Source: Paratinospora sagittata
Taxonomy: Eukaryota > Streptophyta > Magnoliopsida > Ranunculales > Menispermaceae
Direction: 5' to 3'
NCBI GenBank assembly: GCA_035771175.1
Contig: CM069597.1
Span: 44,901,212-44,965,211 of the forward strand
DNA length: 64,000 nucleotides
The translations under genes and the position numbers were made by a program. This document shows positions 1 through 13,900 of this stretch, piece by piece (positions within the stretch are counted from its first letter, which is position 1; each line of letters begins with the position of its first letter). A model generated the notes under the pieces. It worked only from the letters and a program-made list of their open reading frames with translations, did not search any database and had not been told where the DNA came from.

Positions 1-1972
1 TTGAGTTGGAAGCAAATATTCTACTTAACATAGCGTGGCCTAGTGTGTGAAGCATTCAAAAGTTTTGGGCCTTTTGATTAGTTGGCAAGATCATCCTACC
101 CAACGACATTATTTTATTTTATTTCTTATGCTGTCGACCCGTGCATAGCATTGTTGTCTTCGGAACAATTATCTTTATTTTTTGGCATACACATGACCTA
201 TTTATTTTCATGTTTGCCTTTTAATAAATGTTGTCAAATATCGTTGGAACATTTCAGTTAGTGTGGTGGTTTTTACAAGTTAACAACCTGTAACAATGTT
301 TCGGTAATAGTTGCAATATTTAATAAATGTTAAATCTTATGATTCACTAATTTTAAATTGTCTTTTTACAACGTTCATATTAATATTGTGGTTTCTACAA
401 CTAAACAATAAATAAAAGCGTACCTGTTACTATTGTCCTATTTAGGAACAACAATAAATAAGCTTATGTTGTAATATTTGGTTAATATTTTTATTCAATG
501 ATGTCGTCTCAACAACTTTAAGGCCATGTAAAATAAAATTTACATTTGTGTTAGTGTTGTGGTTTCTATTTGTTATTTACAAGATCAAAGATACTATTGA
601 TAATTCCTCATTACCGCATTCAGCTAAAATGGCGCAAAAGCTTTTCTACAGCGGTTGTTATCGTTATGCTCTCTTAGCCAAAATATCTGCCATAGCGGTT
701 GCGTATGAGAAGGCTATTACATCGGTAAAGAACATGTGTTTTGTTTCATTCTGAAAAGTTTTTTACAACGGTTTCTTAACCTTTGTATTAGACCAATTGG
801 ATGTTGTATCATATATATATGATAGACGTTTTTTTACTAATGTTATAAATTTTCTCCTTGTCGTCAAAGGTCTATTGCAGCACTTTTTGCACTGTTGTGC
901 AATATAAATGACGGAGTTTCTTGTATTCTGCTTAAAAAATTTGTTATGCTGCCCTGGAATGTTTATTACAACGTTGTCTAACACCAGTGGTAGACCAATT
1001 GGATGTTGTATAATATATATGATGACATTTTCTTACTAATGTTGTAAATTTTCTCCTTGTTAAAGGTCTATTACTTTTCACTGTTGTGCAATATAAATGA
1101 CGAAATTTCTTGTATTCTGCTTAAAAAATTTGTTATGTTGTCCTGAAATGTTTATTACAATGACTACAGTAAAATTTTTGACGCCCGTTTTTCTGGTTAA
1201 TGTAGTAAAAAATCTATTACAATGATTACGATGGTTGGGTGACGGTTGTAATTTAGATTACTTTGTATGATTCTTTAAAAGCAGTTGCATGCCGTTGTTA
1301 TATGCCATTAATTTATTGACAAGCATTGTTAAAATCTGTTACAGCGTTCCTCAACTTTGTCATATAAACTTGATACTTTTTGGCTAAATTCAGAGGTTAA
1401 TGTCACGTCAAAACAAACCATGCAGAAGTCACCGTTATTATTGAGAAATAAGGTGCAGATAACATGCATTAACATGTCTAACCAAATAGAAAAAGATGAT
1501 GAGAGATGACTAAAAATGTTTGCACAGCATTTACTTACAATATATCAGCTTAAACTGTTAGTTTTTTAATCTAGATAATGCCAAAAAAAATTAAAAAAAA
1601 AACAATTTGAAAATATGACAACCTTACAAAACTTATCAGAGGCATTTAGAAGGAAAACATTACAACCATACATGTGTAGGTGACTGATAAAATGCAATTC
1701 ACCATCTAATCAAACAATTGACCAGCCAATTCAACTCCCAACATCTTAGTGGCAGCCTTTTAAAAACAGGAAAATTTTGAAAACAAAATGCAAAGCTTTA
1801 GATTAAACCTAACGTAAAACGCAAAAACGCTTACAACTTGGGCAAAGGGGCGGATTAGCAAGGCAAAGCATAAAGCATATACAGGATGAGAACATTAATA
1901 TGCACTACAAATGAATACCTGCCCAAAACACAGCATAAAAAGGATACAGAGCACAAGAACTCAACAGGAATC
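1..1972. other. Downstream flank of SPK1: probable 3' UTR plus repeat-derived intergenic DNA
   Basis: The stop codon of the large minus-strand gene is at 1973-1975, so the first few hundred bases below it (roughly 1,650-1,972) should be its 3' untranslated region; I could not place a convincing poly(A) signal. From 1 to about 1,450 no reading frame resembles a known protein. The sequence is rich in degenerate TTACAACG/ACAATG/GTTGTAA words, which are often seen near the ends of plant CACTA-type elements. I see no terminal repeats that would define such an element, so this is only a hint. A tandem duplication at 789-1160 lies inside it. Confidence 0.4.
789..1160. repeat. Tandem duplication of a ~170-bp AT-rich unit
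   Basis: Two copies in direct orientation begin with the same TAGACCAATTGGATGTTGTA at 789 and 991, a 202-bp spacing, and run through shared blocks (TTTCTCCTTG, AATATAAATGACG, TTCTTGTATTCTGC) to TTTATTACAA near 972 and 1160. The second copy has small internal deletions. Nothing in it looks coding. Confidence 0.75.
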
Positions 1973-4900
1973 TCAGAGCTCCGATAGAATAGCAGGTATG
2001 TAATGGGAAAGTTCTGCTGTAAGTGACTGAAAACCATTCACAAGCTGCGTGTGGAAGTCCTGGTCTTCCTCTCCGATCAGCCTGAAGTGCACCCTTATTG
2101 CACGCTTGCACACAGCCATAAATTCAAGAAGTGCAGCAATGAGTTGCTGCAGTTCCTGAGAACGGAGCCTCGTTGCAGGCTCACCAGACAGAAAAGCTGT
2201 GCAAACGCTCAAGACTCCACTATTCACCTGCAAATTCCAAATACAAGGAGACATATCACAGAAATGAGGATTTGGTAATCTGGATTGAATTCAAACAACA
2301 TAATCATATTATCTATCAACTGGTTATTACCAATGAAAGAAATAACTGATTTATATTTTTTTTCTGAACATTAATAGGACAAAAATCCAAATGAAAATTT
2401 AGGGTGAGTTTGTGATTTCTTTTAAACCCAGCAATTTACCTGAACTGCAACACTGCCTTGAAGTATTCTCTGCAGACTTTGGAGACGTGGAAGTTGATCT
2501 CCTTCAGAGCTGCGGGGCTCCTCAAGCTCATTTCGTAATGCAGCTGTCCGAGTTTCAATCATGCCAATAGCATTTTCCACTGGTGAGAACTCGAGAGATT
2601 CAGATTTGATGACCAATAGCCGATTCACCAAGGCAGGAAATGAACCCTCAGTCTGCAGTACTGTGCGTCTCTTCCACTGATCTTCTAATCCACCCTGTGT
2701 CTTTCCATTTTTTGTAAATGGTGTATCAAACAAGAAACGATCAAAGACACGAGCACGCATACTTCCTGTGGAAAGAGAGAAGATCCTCTCTCTTCTGCTT
2801 CCCAGATCCTCATCTTCCATGATAGGATCCACGGCAGTAATCTGCAGATAGCAAACTCCAGGTGCCAGCTCCTCTGCATTTACTTGTCTTGAATCTGGAA
2901 TTATATGGAGTGTGTGATTGCCATCCATCCTGGCCTCGTATATGTGACTTAATTTCTCCATTATGTCACCCAGTCGTACATCACGGGGCTCTCGATACAC
3001 AAATTCCTTTCTATCTAGCTTGCCAAACCGATCTCCATAAAATCCAACCCGATAATATGTAGCATCAGTGAAAGGTATTGGGCTGGATTCCTGCTCAAGG
3101 ATTGATTCGTAGATGCTAGTCAAACTTGTGTGGCATTTTGCAAGCTGCCCGAAAGCCCTCCGACTCTTATAAACTGGGATTATAAGCTCCAAAATACTTG
3201 CACAGAAATGATGGAGCTCAGCTTGAGAGAAAAGCTTATTTGCAAGTTGTAGGTATTTTACAGCTGAATCTACAGTGAGTTTTGATGCACCATAACCCTC
3301 CACCTCAGCTGCAGAAGCCTCACCATTAATGTCACTGCTAACCATCGGGCAGATTTTGCGTAATGTAGCAACATGATCTCTGCTCCATACAGCATCATTT
3401 CTTCCCACAAGAGCCTTCAAGCATATAGATTTAGAGATTAGTGCCATAAGTACAGTTGCATGTACCATCCACCATGATATTAACAATGTTTTCAAGGCGT
3501 CAAGGCGATGTCTAGGCGATTTTCCTGTCTGGGCGAAGAGAAGCCTAAGCAAAGCCTAGACGTGGCCTAGGCGATAAAAAATATTTATTTATAAGTCTCT
3601 AAATAATTAATCAATTATTTACAGGTCCCTGGACAGTTTATATACAGAATTGTATATATATCTAACAGAATTTTATAACAAATGTTAAATTTTTATAAAA
3701 TGATCAAAAACACTTTATATTAATTAAAGTCCACAAAACATTAATTCATGCTACAATACATATTATCCAAAAGTTTCAAAAGTACAAAACTCAGATATCT
3801 ATCGTTGGAGGGTCGCCGAAATTTTCGACAACATTTCTTAGTTGGAGCAAATGGAAAGCATGGGCCAAGGGAGAGAGAGGTTTGCGGGTTTACTGTAGAA
3901 AGGGGGGGCGTTTATGTTTTTAAAGCTTTTTTTTAATTAGAAAACCCCCCCTAAACTTTTTAAATATTAGCACAAACCCCCACTGCCTGCCTAGCGCAGC
4001 GCCTAGGCGACGCCCTGAAAACACTGGATATTAAAAGAGAGAGATCCTCTCTTGTCCATTGTGAAACTAGGACAGTCTAGTAAACTTTAGAAAAAAAAAA
4101 AAAAAAGAAACCGTAGCCAGGTTTGGGTTCATAATAAAAATAGCATCCTCTCATCAATTAAAACTATGGTATATCAATTTTTGTTTGTCTGTATATGATA
4201 GACAATCTGAGAAATGCACACATTGCTGCAATGCTACTTAACTACACCACCAGCCAGTCAGTTGCACAGAAAGGTACTTAATAAGAGACTTAATTTTAAG
4301 AAGAGGCCAGGTAATTTCTTGCTCAACTTACACTGTTATAGTTAGATTAAGTTTGATCTCTTTCATTCTTACTTTGGAAGTCCAAAAAAGGTATACCTAA
4401 TGCACTAGGTTCCCACCATTGAGGGATCTAAGGAAGGAACGGGTCCACAGCCATACCCCAACATTGGAGAGGCTGTCTTCGAATTTGAACCAACTTCCAG
4501 TTCACAATGGAGCTACTTCAACTATTGCATCAAGGACCGCTCTTCCATTGAACATGATAGATACCACTTAAGCCATAAGCACAGAGAACTCAACAGGAGA
4601 TCCCCGGACATATGATCTTTGGAGCTCTACTTAGGGGTCTCCATTAACCCAGTGACCTGCCAAACCTGACTGGCCTGATAACAAATTATGGGTTGGATTG
4701 GGTCTTACATCTCATGTCTGGTAAATCACAGCCTCACAGGTTACATTTTGTAGACCCAAAAGGTTAACTAAGACTATTTTGAATGGAGATGTATTCTAAT
4801 AATGCAAGAAAAGAAAATGTTAACCCTTATGTAACCTTGTTTTCCAGAGGAACAGTCCGAAGTGCAGTAGCCTATATGCATCAATGACAAGGACTCTTAA

Positions 4901-7900
4901 GTCCGCTTATAACAAAGGCGAATTAAGAGATGCGGTTAAATTTGGGCACGAACTACTTACTTATCTAATGGTAGTTTTGAGACAGCACAAAGGCACAATC
5001 CTTAAACAAGGACTCTGATTGTAGCATATCATACTAAGATGCCTAATTGCATAGATCCATAGGTATATTTGGCTTTTTTAGGTGGTAAGCACTGACAAAT
5101 CATATGAAGCGCAAGGGAATAGTCATTTCACTTACCTGCATAATAACACCAGCAACAGCAACTGCACATTGAGCAGCTTCAGCCCAAGATTGCATCTCTT
5201 GATGTGCATCACATAAATGCAGTAACCACATTATGTGAAGATCTGGAACAGGGGCATAGGCCATTGCCAGTTTATAGAAGCTCTCAGCAGCTGCATATCT
5301 ATCCACCGTCATTACTGATGACTGGGATATGAAAATACAATTAAGATTAGCATATAAAGGTATAGCAGATTTAAACTTTTCGTGGACAAAAAATAGGGAA
5401 GAGAAAATATTGAAAAACATACCAAAAGGGCATGCTCCAGGTTGGCATCAAGGGCTTGAAGCAGACTGCCAGACAAATATTTCACCTCTGACCAGGACCA
5501 CCTGTTCTCTGCCAAATTTTCAGGCACTGCCATAAGAGAGTTTTCAGGAAGCTCACACTCTCTTAGTAGGTCAAGGCTCCTACATTCCTCTGCCATGTCT
5601 GTCAAAGACTTCCTAAGCCTCCGAGCCTCGCCACTCTCCTCAAGTGTTCCATCAGACTTCATCTGAGTCACTTGAACATCAGACAGCAATTCTGACAAGG
5701 TAATCGTCAGCATAACCCTTAACCTTGTAGTTTGCATGAAGTAATAGAAAGAGCTCTGCACAAGCAAAGTAAATATAAGACTAACCTCAGGAATTATGTT
5801 AAGGGAGAGCAACATATTTCTGAATATCAAGCACCTACCCTAACAAGTATCTGGAGCCCAATCACTGCTCTCTTCCTGATATTATCATTACGAAATACTG
5901 CAAGGCGAAGAAGATGGAATGCTACTTGTTTTAAGAAGCGGTCGTTTTCCCTTGCCATTAGTGTTGCTCCATGAAGATTAAAGATACTGTAGAAAACAGG
6001 AATGAAAGCTTTCCAAAAGGCGAGAGGTTGACTACGAGAGAAAAAGCTCACAAAAATGGAAGTTACACAATCTAATTTTCCATAATCTGTAGCAATGCTG
6101 CGTGATGCTGCAGCTGAGGAAAATTTCTCTGTAACCTCCAGCACTTGAAGACTTACAGCAGCACTCAAGTTTTCCTCCCAGAGTTCCTGAATCAACAAAA
6201 AGGTCTTTCAGTTTTGAAAATGGACAGTGAGTACAACTTCATAGTAAATGTCTGCCAGAAAGCATACCAGTTTTTGCCTCAATAATGGGTGCAAAGATTC
6301 TCTAAGTGCACGGGTTGAAGCTCCAATCCTAGAAGATTGTGCCTGGGCAAGAGCTTCTCTTAAGGAATATGGCTGGCTAGGGGAACTTATTTGAGGACTG
6401 ACTCTCTGCCACAAATAACTATTCTCTGGTGTAGTCTGCTGCAACACAATGAATATGTCTCAAACAACTCAAACAAAGTATTTCACCAATATCAGTATAT
6501 TAGAACTGTATACAGCTATCAGCCTCTGAACAAAATATCCCTGGATTTCAATGTTGGATAGTGTTTGAACTACCAAAGATAATGTGATTTTTGGACCAGG
6601 AAATACTTTTATGAATGACAGCTCACATGTCATTATAATATAACCTTTTCAAAACTCAAGATGAAGAAATAAAGTCAAAATGAACTACCACGATGAATCA
6701 GAAATGGATTTATGGCATGAAAAAAAGAAAAAGGAAAAAGAAAGACAAGAAAAAGCAAACTAGTTATCAAGTTTCACTGAATAAGCCACACGTAATACAG
6801 ATGATCAGCTCTAAATCCACGGTGATTGAAGCTGAAGGCCGGGTAGAAAAAAATTAGACCATACCCTAACTTCTTGCCGGGAAGCCTCAGAAAGGTAATT
6901 GTTTATTGTGGGAGAGAGCCTATCAGAATATTTAGGAGAAATGGGTCCTTCACCATCTGGACTGCGAGAACTACATCCCATAAGCATGCTGTCAGCTGGT
7001 CTTTTGTGCTGTTACATAAGAAATGGCAACATTAGATAACATAAAATCAATCAAAGAAGTTCAAAATTTTTTGAAAAACAAAAGATCAAAAGAAGACAAA
7101 GGGACAACACTTCAAGGAAAAAGCACAGCTCAACCACAGGATAATATAAGTTTTATCATGAATTATGAATCTCACATGTCTCATAAAAGAGAATGACATG
7201 AAGTAATACAAACATAAGAACATAACAAGTAATATTTTGGTTTAATATTCAATTTAACATGCCCAAACAAAATGACAGTTTCGGGAAGGAATGTACCTCA
7301 AAAAGAACCAAGCATTCCTCCAAGAGTTTGAAAAATAATCGTGTTCGAGCAATGCTTTGTTGCCACGCCTTAACAAGTGATGCATCATCCAGATTGCGGA
7401 CAATTTGCATATTAACAATTAATACTTCCCGCTTCTCAACTGCATTCAGGTTGTAAAAGACTGGCATTTCATCTAGGATCTGTGAGGAATACAACTCAGA
7501 AAATAAGATAAAGCAAGGAAAGAAACTGGAAAAATAAAAAGCTTAAAGAAATTGTACAACAAATAATGCTTCTCAGCTCTTTCAAATATTTAATACAAAC
7601 ATAAAACGTCAAATGACAGATCAAATAATATAACCTTCCCACTCTCCCAAAGTGAAAAAGAAAAGTACGGGTTCACATAATTCTACTTATCAGAAGATAT
7701 TTTGTTTGAAATAGGATTAGCAGGCTTCTTTTATGTCATAGATAGATCATTGCAAAAAAAATTGGACCACGTGAACCTGGTGTCCAACAAAGGAGGGCCA
7801 CATAATTTCCTTCCTGATTAAGTCATCAAAGTTATGCTTACTCTTTGTGATGCCGCCCCGAATTTCTGCTCAAGTGGATTTCAAACCCATGGCTATTATT

Positions 7901-10900
7901 TTTTAAAAGAAACTAGGAATAATAATATGTTAAAAAGTGAAGCAAAAGACAGGTAGACTAGGGGGGTCAAGATGAAGCCCCAAAAAGCAGCAAGGATTCC
8001 GAACCACGTTAAAGCCACCATTACGCATCAATTACAGACACCGCTTAACCTTACCAAATCAGTCTAGAACTCCTCCCGTCCAGACCTTTACAAGGAACAT
8101 AAATCCTAGATAACCACTAGAAGGTGCCCTCTTCCTTCTGCATTTTGATTGAGAAAAGATTAAGCACCATGCTGTCTAAATCTTTTATAGTTCAAATGCC
8201 ACACTCCCTAAAGAAATGTCCTACACCTTGAATAAAGATTGCCAAAGACTGCTAAATCAACCACTTTTCCACATGCTCCCTTTTGACCTTCTAAAGAGCC
8301 ACAATACAATTGTTACTCTCCAAAACCTCCCTGATCACCTTGCATTTACTATCCTACCACAACCTTTAATATTGTACAACAAGATTTTCATCAGGCCAAT
8401 GAGTCATCCACCACTATCCTTCTTAGTTGAGCTAATCCCCTTGCCTACTGTTGTTTTGTCACCAGCCATCACCTTGTTCTATTACCAACCTTTAATATTC
8501 CACAACAAATAAATTAATTAGATCCATTGTCTTCTCCCTAGCTTCCCCTTTCTTTGAATTGTCTTTCAATTCCGTTGGCTGATTTGAGTTGGAGCTAACA
8601 AATAATCATCTTCTCCATGGGATCCCTACACTAGAAACAAAATGCTTCATCTTCTCCATGGGATCCCTGTTACTATGCTCTTACTTGTGATCATGGTGTC
8701 TTCAACCCAAACAAACGTCTTATGGAAGAGGGGAAAGAAGAGGAACAAGAGAAAGAGGAGATTTAGTAAATTTACGATTTATTCATGTGGTCACGGGTTT
8801 GAGTCGTGAAAACAGCCTCTTGCGAAGCAAGATAAGGCTGCATAGAATAGACCCAAATATGGTTCGACCCTTCCCAGAACCCGCATAAGTGGGAGCTTCG
8901 TGCACTGGGCTTCCATTTTTTATATCATTACAAGGGATTCCAGCACAACCTAGTGGCATAAGCATTAAGGTTAGCCTTTTAGAATATGGTCTAGGAATAA
9001 GTATCACAAACCATATGATCCCCATTATATAACAGTTAAAAGTCAATTTCATCAATCAAAATAAACTATTGTTTAATGGTACTTCTAAATATTCATCAAA
9101 ATATAATGCTCTGCATGAATAAAAGACAAGCCCTAGGAATAACAACTAGCTACTATCCCAACCAATAATCAAACCACTTAAGTGGAATTATCAAACTAAA
9201 TATTCATCAAAACCACCATCACAATTCTTATTCAAGAAAAATAATGCATTTAACCTGTCCAATAAGAGGAAAATATAGCTGGGCAATATATAATTTATCC
9301 TCGTTCTTTTGGTACCGAGCATCAAATTCATGCTTGCACATCAGGACTACCAAGATTCGAGCTGCCTAGAGAAATAAAAGAGCAAATACCATCATATTAG
9401 ATCCAAGTAGCCAGCACAAAGACTAAACCCACAATCTACACAAAGCTCACTTTAGCACGTTGAGCTAAATCATCATGATCCCAAGTGAGGAAAAGCTCCT
9501 GTATTAGAACAGATGAAAGATAATTCCTGCAAGAAGAATGAAAAAAAAAAAAACCCTCATCAAATAATAAGAACAACTCTCCATTATCAGCTTTCAAATT
9601 TACAAGGCAGTAAGTTACAAATGCACACAATAATAAATTTAGATAGTTGTATCAAATTTCAGGAACATTTAACTTCAAAGAACTACCCAAAAGAAAAAAT
9701 TCAATTAAACCAATTCTACAAGTATAATAATGGTCACAATAAAGGCAGATAAAAGACCTAAAATAATGTAGATAGAGATAATTAAGAAAAATAATGAACG
9801 CTTGTGGAATAACAGAAGCTGATTCAGGTAGCTTAACCACAAGCAATTGGGAAATGTTTAATACTTTAAAGTCATATTCATAGAAGATTTGAGATTTTTG
9901 AGTCATCTGCGAAGTTTGATGCTACCTATCAGCTACGTAATACTGAGTTATAGGATAACTGATAAAAAAAAAAATGCAAGAATAATACATATTAATGATC
10001 TCTCAATTTTTTTAATTTAACATAAAAATGTACAAAGAAAACACAATGCATATATAGTGTGGGTTTTTTAGTTTCTTTTGGCAGGTGAGGCAAGAAGGAC
10101 AAGGAAGACACAGAAGTCCTCTATATGAAACACCAACTCACCAAGTTTTCTTTGGATTGAATATCCAAGCCAAAGAATAATAATCATTCCCATAAACAGA
10201 GTCACTAGGATTTTCAAATGGTGATTCTTCTTCACAAAAAAATAATAAAAAATAAAAAATAAAAATCAGTTAAAATGCTCACGAGTAGCCAAGTAGACGA
10301 AGTGGGTCAAAGAAACTGACCCGAGTAGCGGGGACAAACATTTTAAGGGCCACAGAAGCACGAAGATTGCAAAAATAGTTGTATCACATTTAGTATATCA
10401 AAATTTTGAAGAGTAATATACACAAAATGAGTCAATGCTTGGGGCGAGTGCAAAGAGATCTATTAACTGTTTGCTTTTACTCTAAAAATTAAAGTCTCTG
10501 AACAACATCATCCATTCACCGTCTATTGTTGTCAAAAAGGTGACTTAGAATTATGAACTGTTTTGTGGCTTGGTGAGTCATAAGATTCCCAATACAAATT
10601 TGAAACATGCATTCGTATATATTCAACTCATAACGTCATAAGGACATTATCGTTTATTAAACTAACTAATGATTCTAACTAATTCACTATGATTCAAAAC
10701 AATTCAATCTAATTTCACTACCAATTCTATTTGATCTAGATTAAATTACTACCAATTTTGACTAATTCACTTACAATTCAAAGGTATAGAGATTCAAGAA
10801 CCAGACTTGAATTGATTTATGGAGAATCATGAGATTAACCAATTCATGCAATTTTAATTATTGTCATCTTCAATTGAAGCTAGAACATTTTATCAATAAA

Positions 10901-13900
10901 GACACATAATCTCAGGAAATTCAAAAAAATAATCCAATGGAGTTTGGATCTCTAATTATAAGCTTGCTACCTATCTGACGGATCTCTTCCCGGCATTTCC
11001 ACAAAAAGATCATGATCACAAATTATCTGCAAAAATGTAAGCTTGCAATCGTGCAGAACTGGTTGACAAACCCCAGAGAACTTGTCCATGTACAATGATA
11101 CCTGTCCAACAATGACACAATTTTACTATAGATTTGCAGAAAGAGCACAGAGAAAGAAACACATTCTACAAAATAGAGGACCAGAAGAACGCCATGGCCT
11201 AAAATTTAGAAGCATAATTTAATGAGCTTGGCAAGGTCTTATATGTTTCACTAGATGTTAATAATTCTAGGTAATGTTCCATGTAATGCAAGGTTAATGA
11301 TTTAGTTGTTATCCCTAAAATTAAAAAGAAAAATATAAGGAATGCTTGCAAGATAGAAATTCAAATATTATGTGCGAACTGATCACAAGCCAAAACGTGC
11401 TTGCTTAGGATGGAAATATTCAAATTACAATAATAATATCAATTATAATAACCATTCTTTTTTCTTCATTTTTCTTGCTCATTGTGAAAAATTACAAATG
11501 GAAAATCATAATATTTTACAAACATATCATGGATCCAAAGATGTGATGTAAGAAAGAACATATTTGTAAATCTAAAATGTACTTTTTCTTTGATAAGCTA
11601 GGTGAACTTCACATGTTCTGAGAAGTCAATGGAACCTAATGTTCTATCTTTCAATGGAAAAGTACGTTTAGATTTACAAATTTGTTTATACATCCATCTT
11701 TGGATCTACTATTCATTTATAAACTATTGTGTCCCTTTTTTCAAAATCTCCATAGTAAAAAAGAAAAAAGAAAAACTATTTCTTTCATTTAGATATTTTT
11801 TCCATCCTAAACCAGCACATTTTCGTGAAGTAACAGGCTCGCTACACCATTTCCGCAGCTGCTTGCATGCTAAGATAGAGCATTATATGAACCATGAACC
11901 CCGAAAGCGTCTGGGCACCACTCTTCAACACTCCCCTTGATGCCAAACCCACGCTCGGTCCTTCTTGAAGAGATCTGTAAGTGGAGCAGCAATCAATGCC
12001 AGATAGAAATCAAAGCTCCTGCAGAAGAGGATTGCTGCCTACAAAGATCAGCTTGTTTCTTCTTGGCATGGTCCTTGAGCATATGACCCCAAGCGTGAGA
12101 TCAATTTGGCCATGATATTTGAATTTCCATCTATCTTGCATGTATTTCTTTTCATTTTTAGACATAACAAAACTTCCCAACTGTTGAATATTCTAGAACC
12201 AACCATAATGACTGCATTACGTGGAACATTACCAAGAATTTTACTTCTAGGGAAATATGTAAAGCCTTTACGTTAAATATGTTTGTAAAATTTCCAAATT
12301 ACGTAACAAGCACAAGGGTAGACATGGCCAGAGTGCACAATGAAGTAATGAACACAAGGTTTACATTTATTCATTTAAAATAAGGAAAGTCCAGCACTTG
12401 TATCTATCAACATGACATGCATCAAATGAACTCATTGTCAGCGATAAAACTAGCATAAACTGTAGTCGAGAAAAAGCAAAGCAGAGTTGAATTAGGTGCA
12501 AGTCTTAAGATAGTATACACTAGTCATACAACACTAAACATCATGCAAAATCCCAAATAAATTCCCAAGTAAAGCAAACATACCAATTCAAACACCTGGC
12601 GTGGTTCAATAATAGACAGGAGATCATAACAAAAAAAGGCCAAACTGCTATTTAAATGTTTAGCCAAGCTTAATCCCTTCTTGCAGCGTTCATGAACCTC
12701 CGTTAGAAGGCAATCATACAACTGCATAATACATCTGAACACACCTTCCTTCAATTGCAGTGGTGGAACATCTTCACCTGCAGCACAAAAGAAAAATATT
12801 GATAAGAAACGACATTTCGTGTCTGGTAATCTAGATCAGCCTTTGACACCACAAAAGGACAGTTCAAATTATATGTAAGAAATGACTAGTACAAATCATA
12901 GAGTTCTATTTACACACTCGATGCCATTTGAAAAAAGAAAGATAATAACATCGACGTTCAATTTAATATATTCATTGGTTCTTCACCATGATTGCAACAT
13001 TTTCCCAGTGAGTCACTGTATCATTAGCTGACGCCACCTGTAGTTCATCATAATCCAATTTTGCAAGAAACTGCAACTTGTAGTTCAGCAGCATTTTGTA
13101 GCTCCATTTTGTTAGCTAAAGAAAAACTAAAGATTGTATGACATTAATCACTTTGTAACTTGTAGTTGTTTCATATCGTCGTGTATTTGTCATATACACC
13201 ATTAAGAAGAAGAACATAATGCAAATGTTGTCTAAAATGACAGATATAATAATAGCAAACCGTCCTCCAACTTTTTTATCTACAAAATACCCAAACATAC
13301 AGAATGATTGAATTGATCCCCACTACCGAAAGTCCTTTCATATGCAGAACAAATATCTATCCCCTCATAAAATTTGAGTCACAGGTGTCAAAAAAAATAA
13401 AAAAATAAAGAAGGAATGTGTTACAAGGAAAACTAGAGATTACAAAATATAGAGCTACCTCAATTACTATTGACTTCAACAAACATTAATCATAAAGAAG
13501 AAATTAACTTCCAATAAAATTTGATTAGGAGTTCAAAATAATGAAGCAAGAATAAAACAAGTGGTCTATTTTGTCGATAGCAGTCAAGACATACTATAGG
13601 CAGAAGGGGCAGGTTAAATTTGCACAAAATCAGAAATTAAAGGAAATCAGTTAGAAAGAAAGAAAAAAATAAAGAAGGAGCACTGCAAGCAGCCAATTAT
13701 TAGGATACAGATATAGAGATTCACTAAGAGTTGGGTACTCATATGTGGAATAACAAAATTAACTGACACCAGACAATAAAATTAAAGACAATCAATAGTA
13801 CGAACAACAAAATTCATAGATTTTTTATTACCTAGAGGAAGACTGTGGAAGAAAAGACGATTTTGCTCCAGAGCCATGGATTTTACAATAAGCTCTAAGA

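Larger units (their letters stand above)
3415..5135. other. SPK1 intron 28: hAT-like element plus Au SINE
   Basis: This 1,721-bp intron contains the element at 3484-4026 and a minus-strand SINE at 4383-4545, both listed separately. I recognise nothing else in it. The hAT-like element ends only about 70 bases from the acceptor of exon 29. Confidence 0.7.
1973..5321 (-). other. SPK1: SPK1 exons 28-30: DHR2 (DOCKER) catalytic region
   Basis: Exons at 5136-5321, 2440-3414 (the longest, 325 codons) and 1973-2227 encode the C-terminal ~470 residues. Recognisable blocks are DRYAAAESFYKLAMAYAPVP, YYRVGFYGDRFGKLDRKE, FDRFLFDTPFTKNGKTQGG and the closing LTAELSHYIPAILSEL. In DOCK proteins this region carries out nucleotide exchange. 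It is by far the best conserved part against remembered SPK1 sequence. A 1.7-kb intron holding a hAT-like element and a SINE separates exons 28 and 29. Confidence 0.9.

Noticed and set aside
2422..3552. A single 376-codon frame as a separate gene
   Set aside because: It is SPK1 exon 29 (2440-3414) with intron read-through at both ends; the upstream part belongs to a hAT-like element.
8216..8512. 98-codon open frame on the plus strand
   Set aside because: It lies in SPK1 intron 22, has no family resemblance and looks like chance.
11602..11940. 112-codon open frame on the plus strand
   Set aside because: Low-complexity, intronic and antisense to SPK1, with no recognisable motif.
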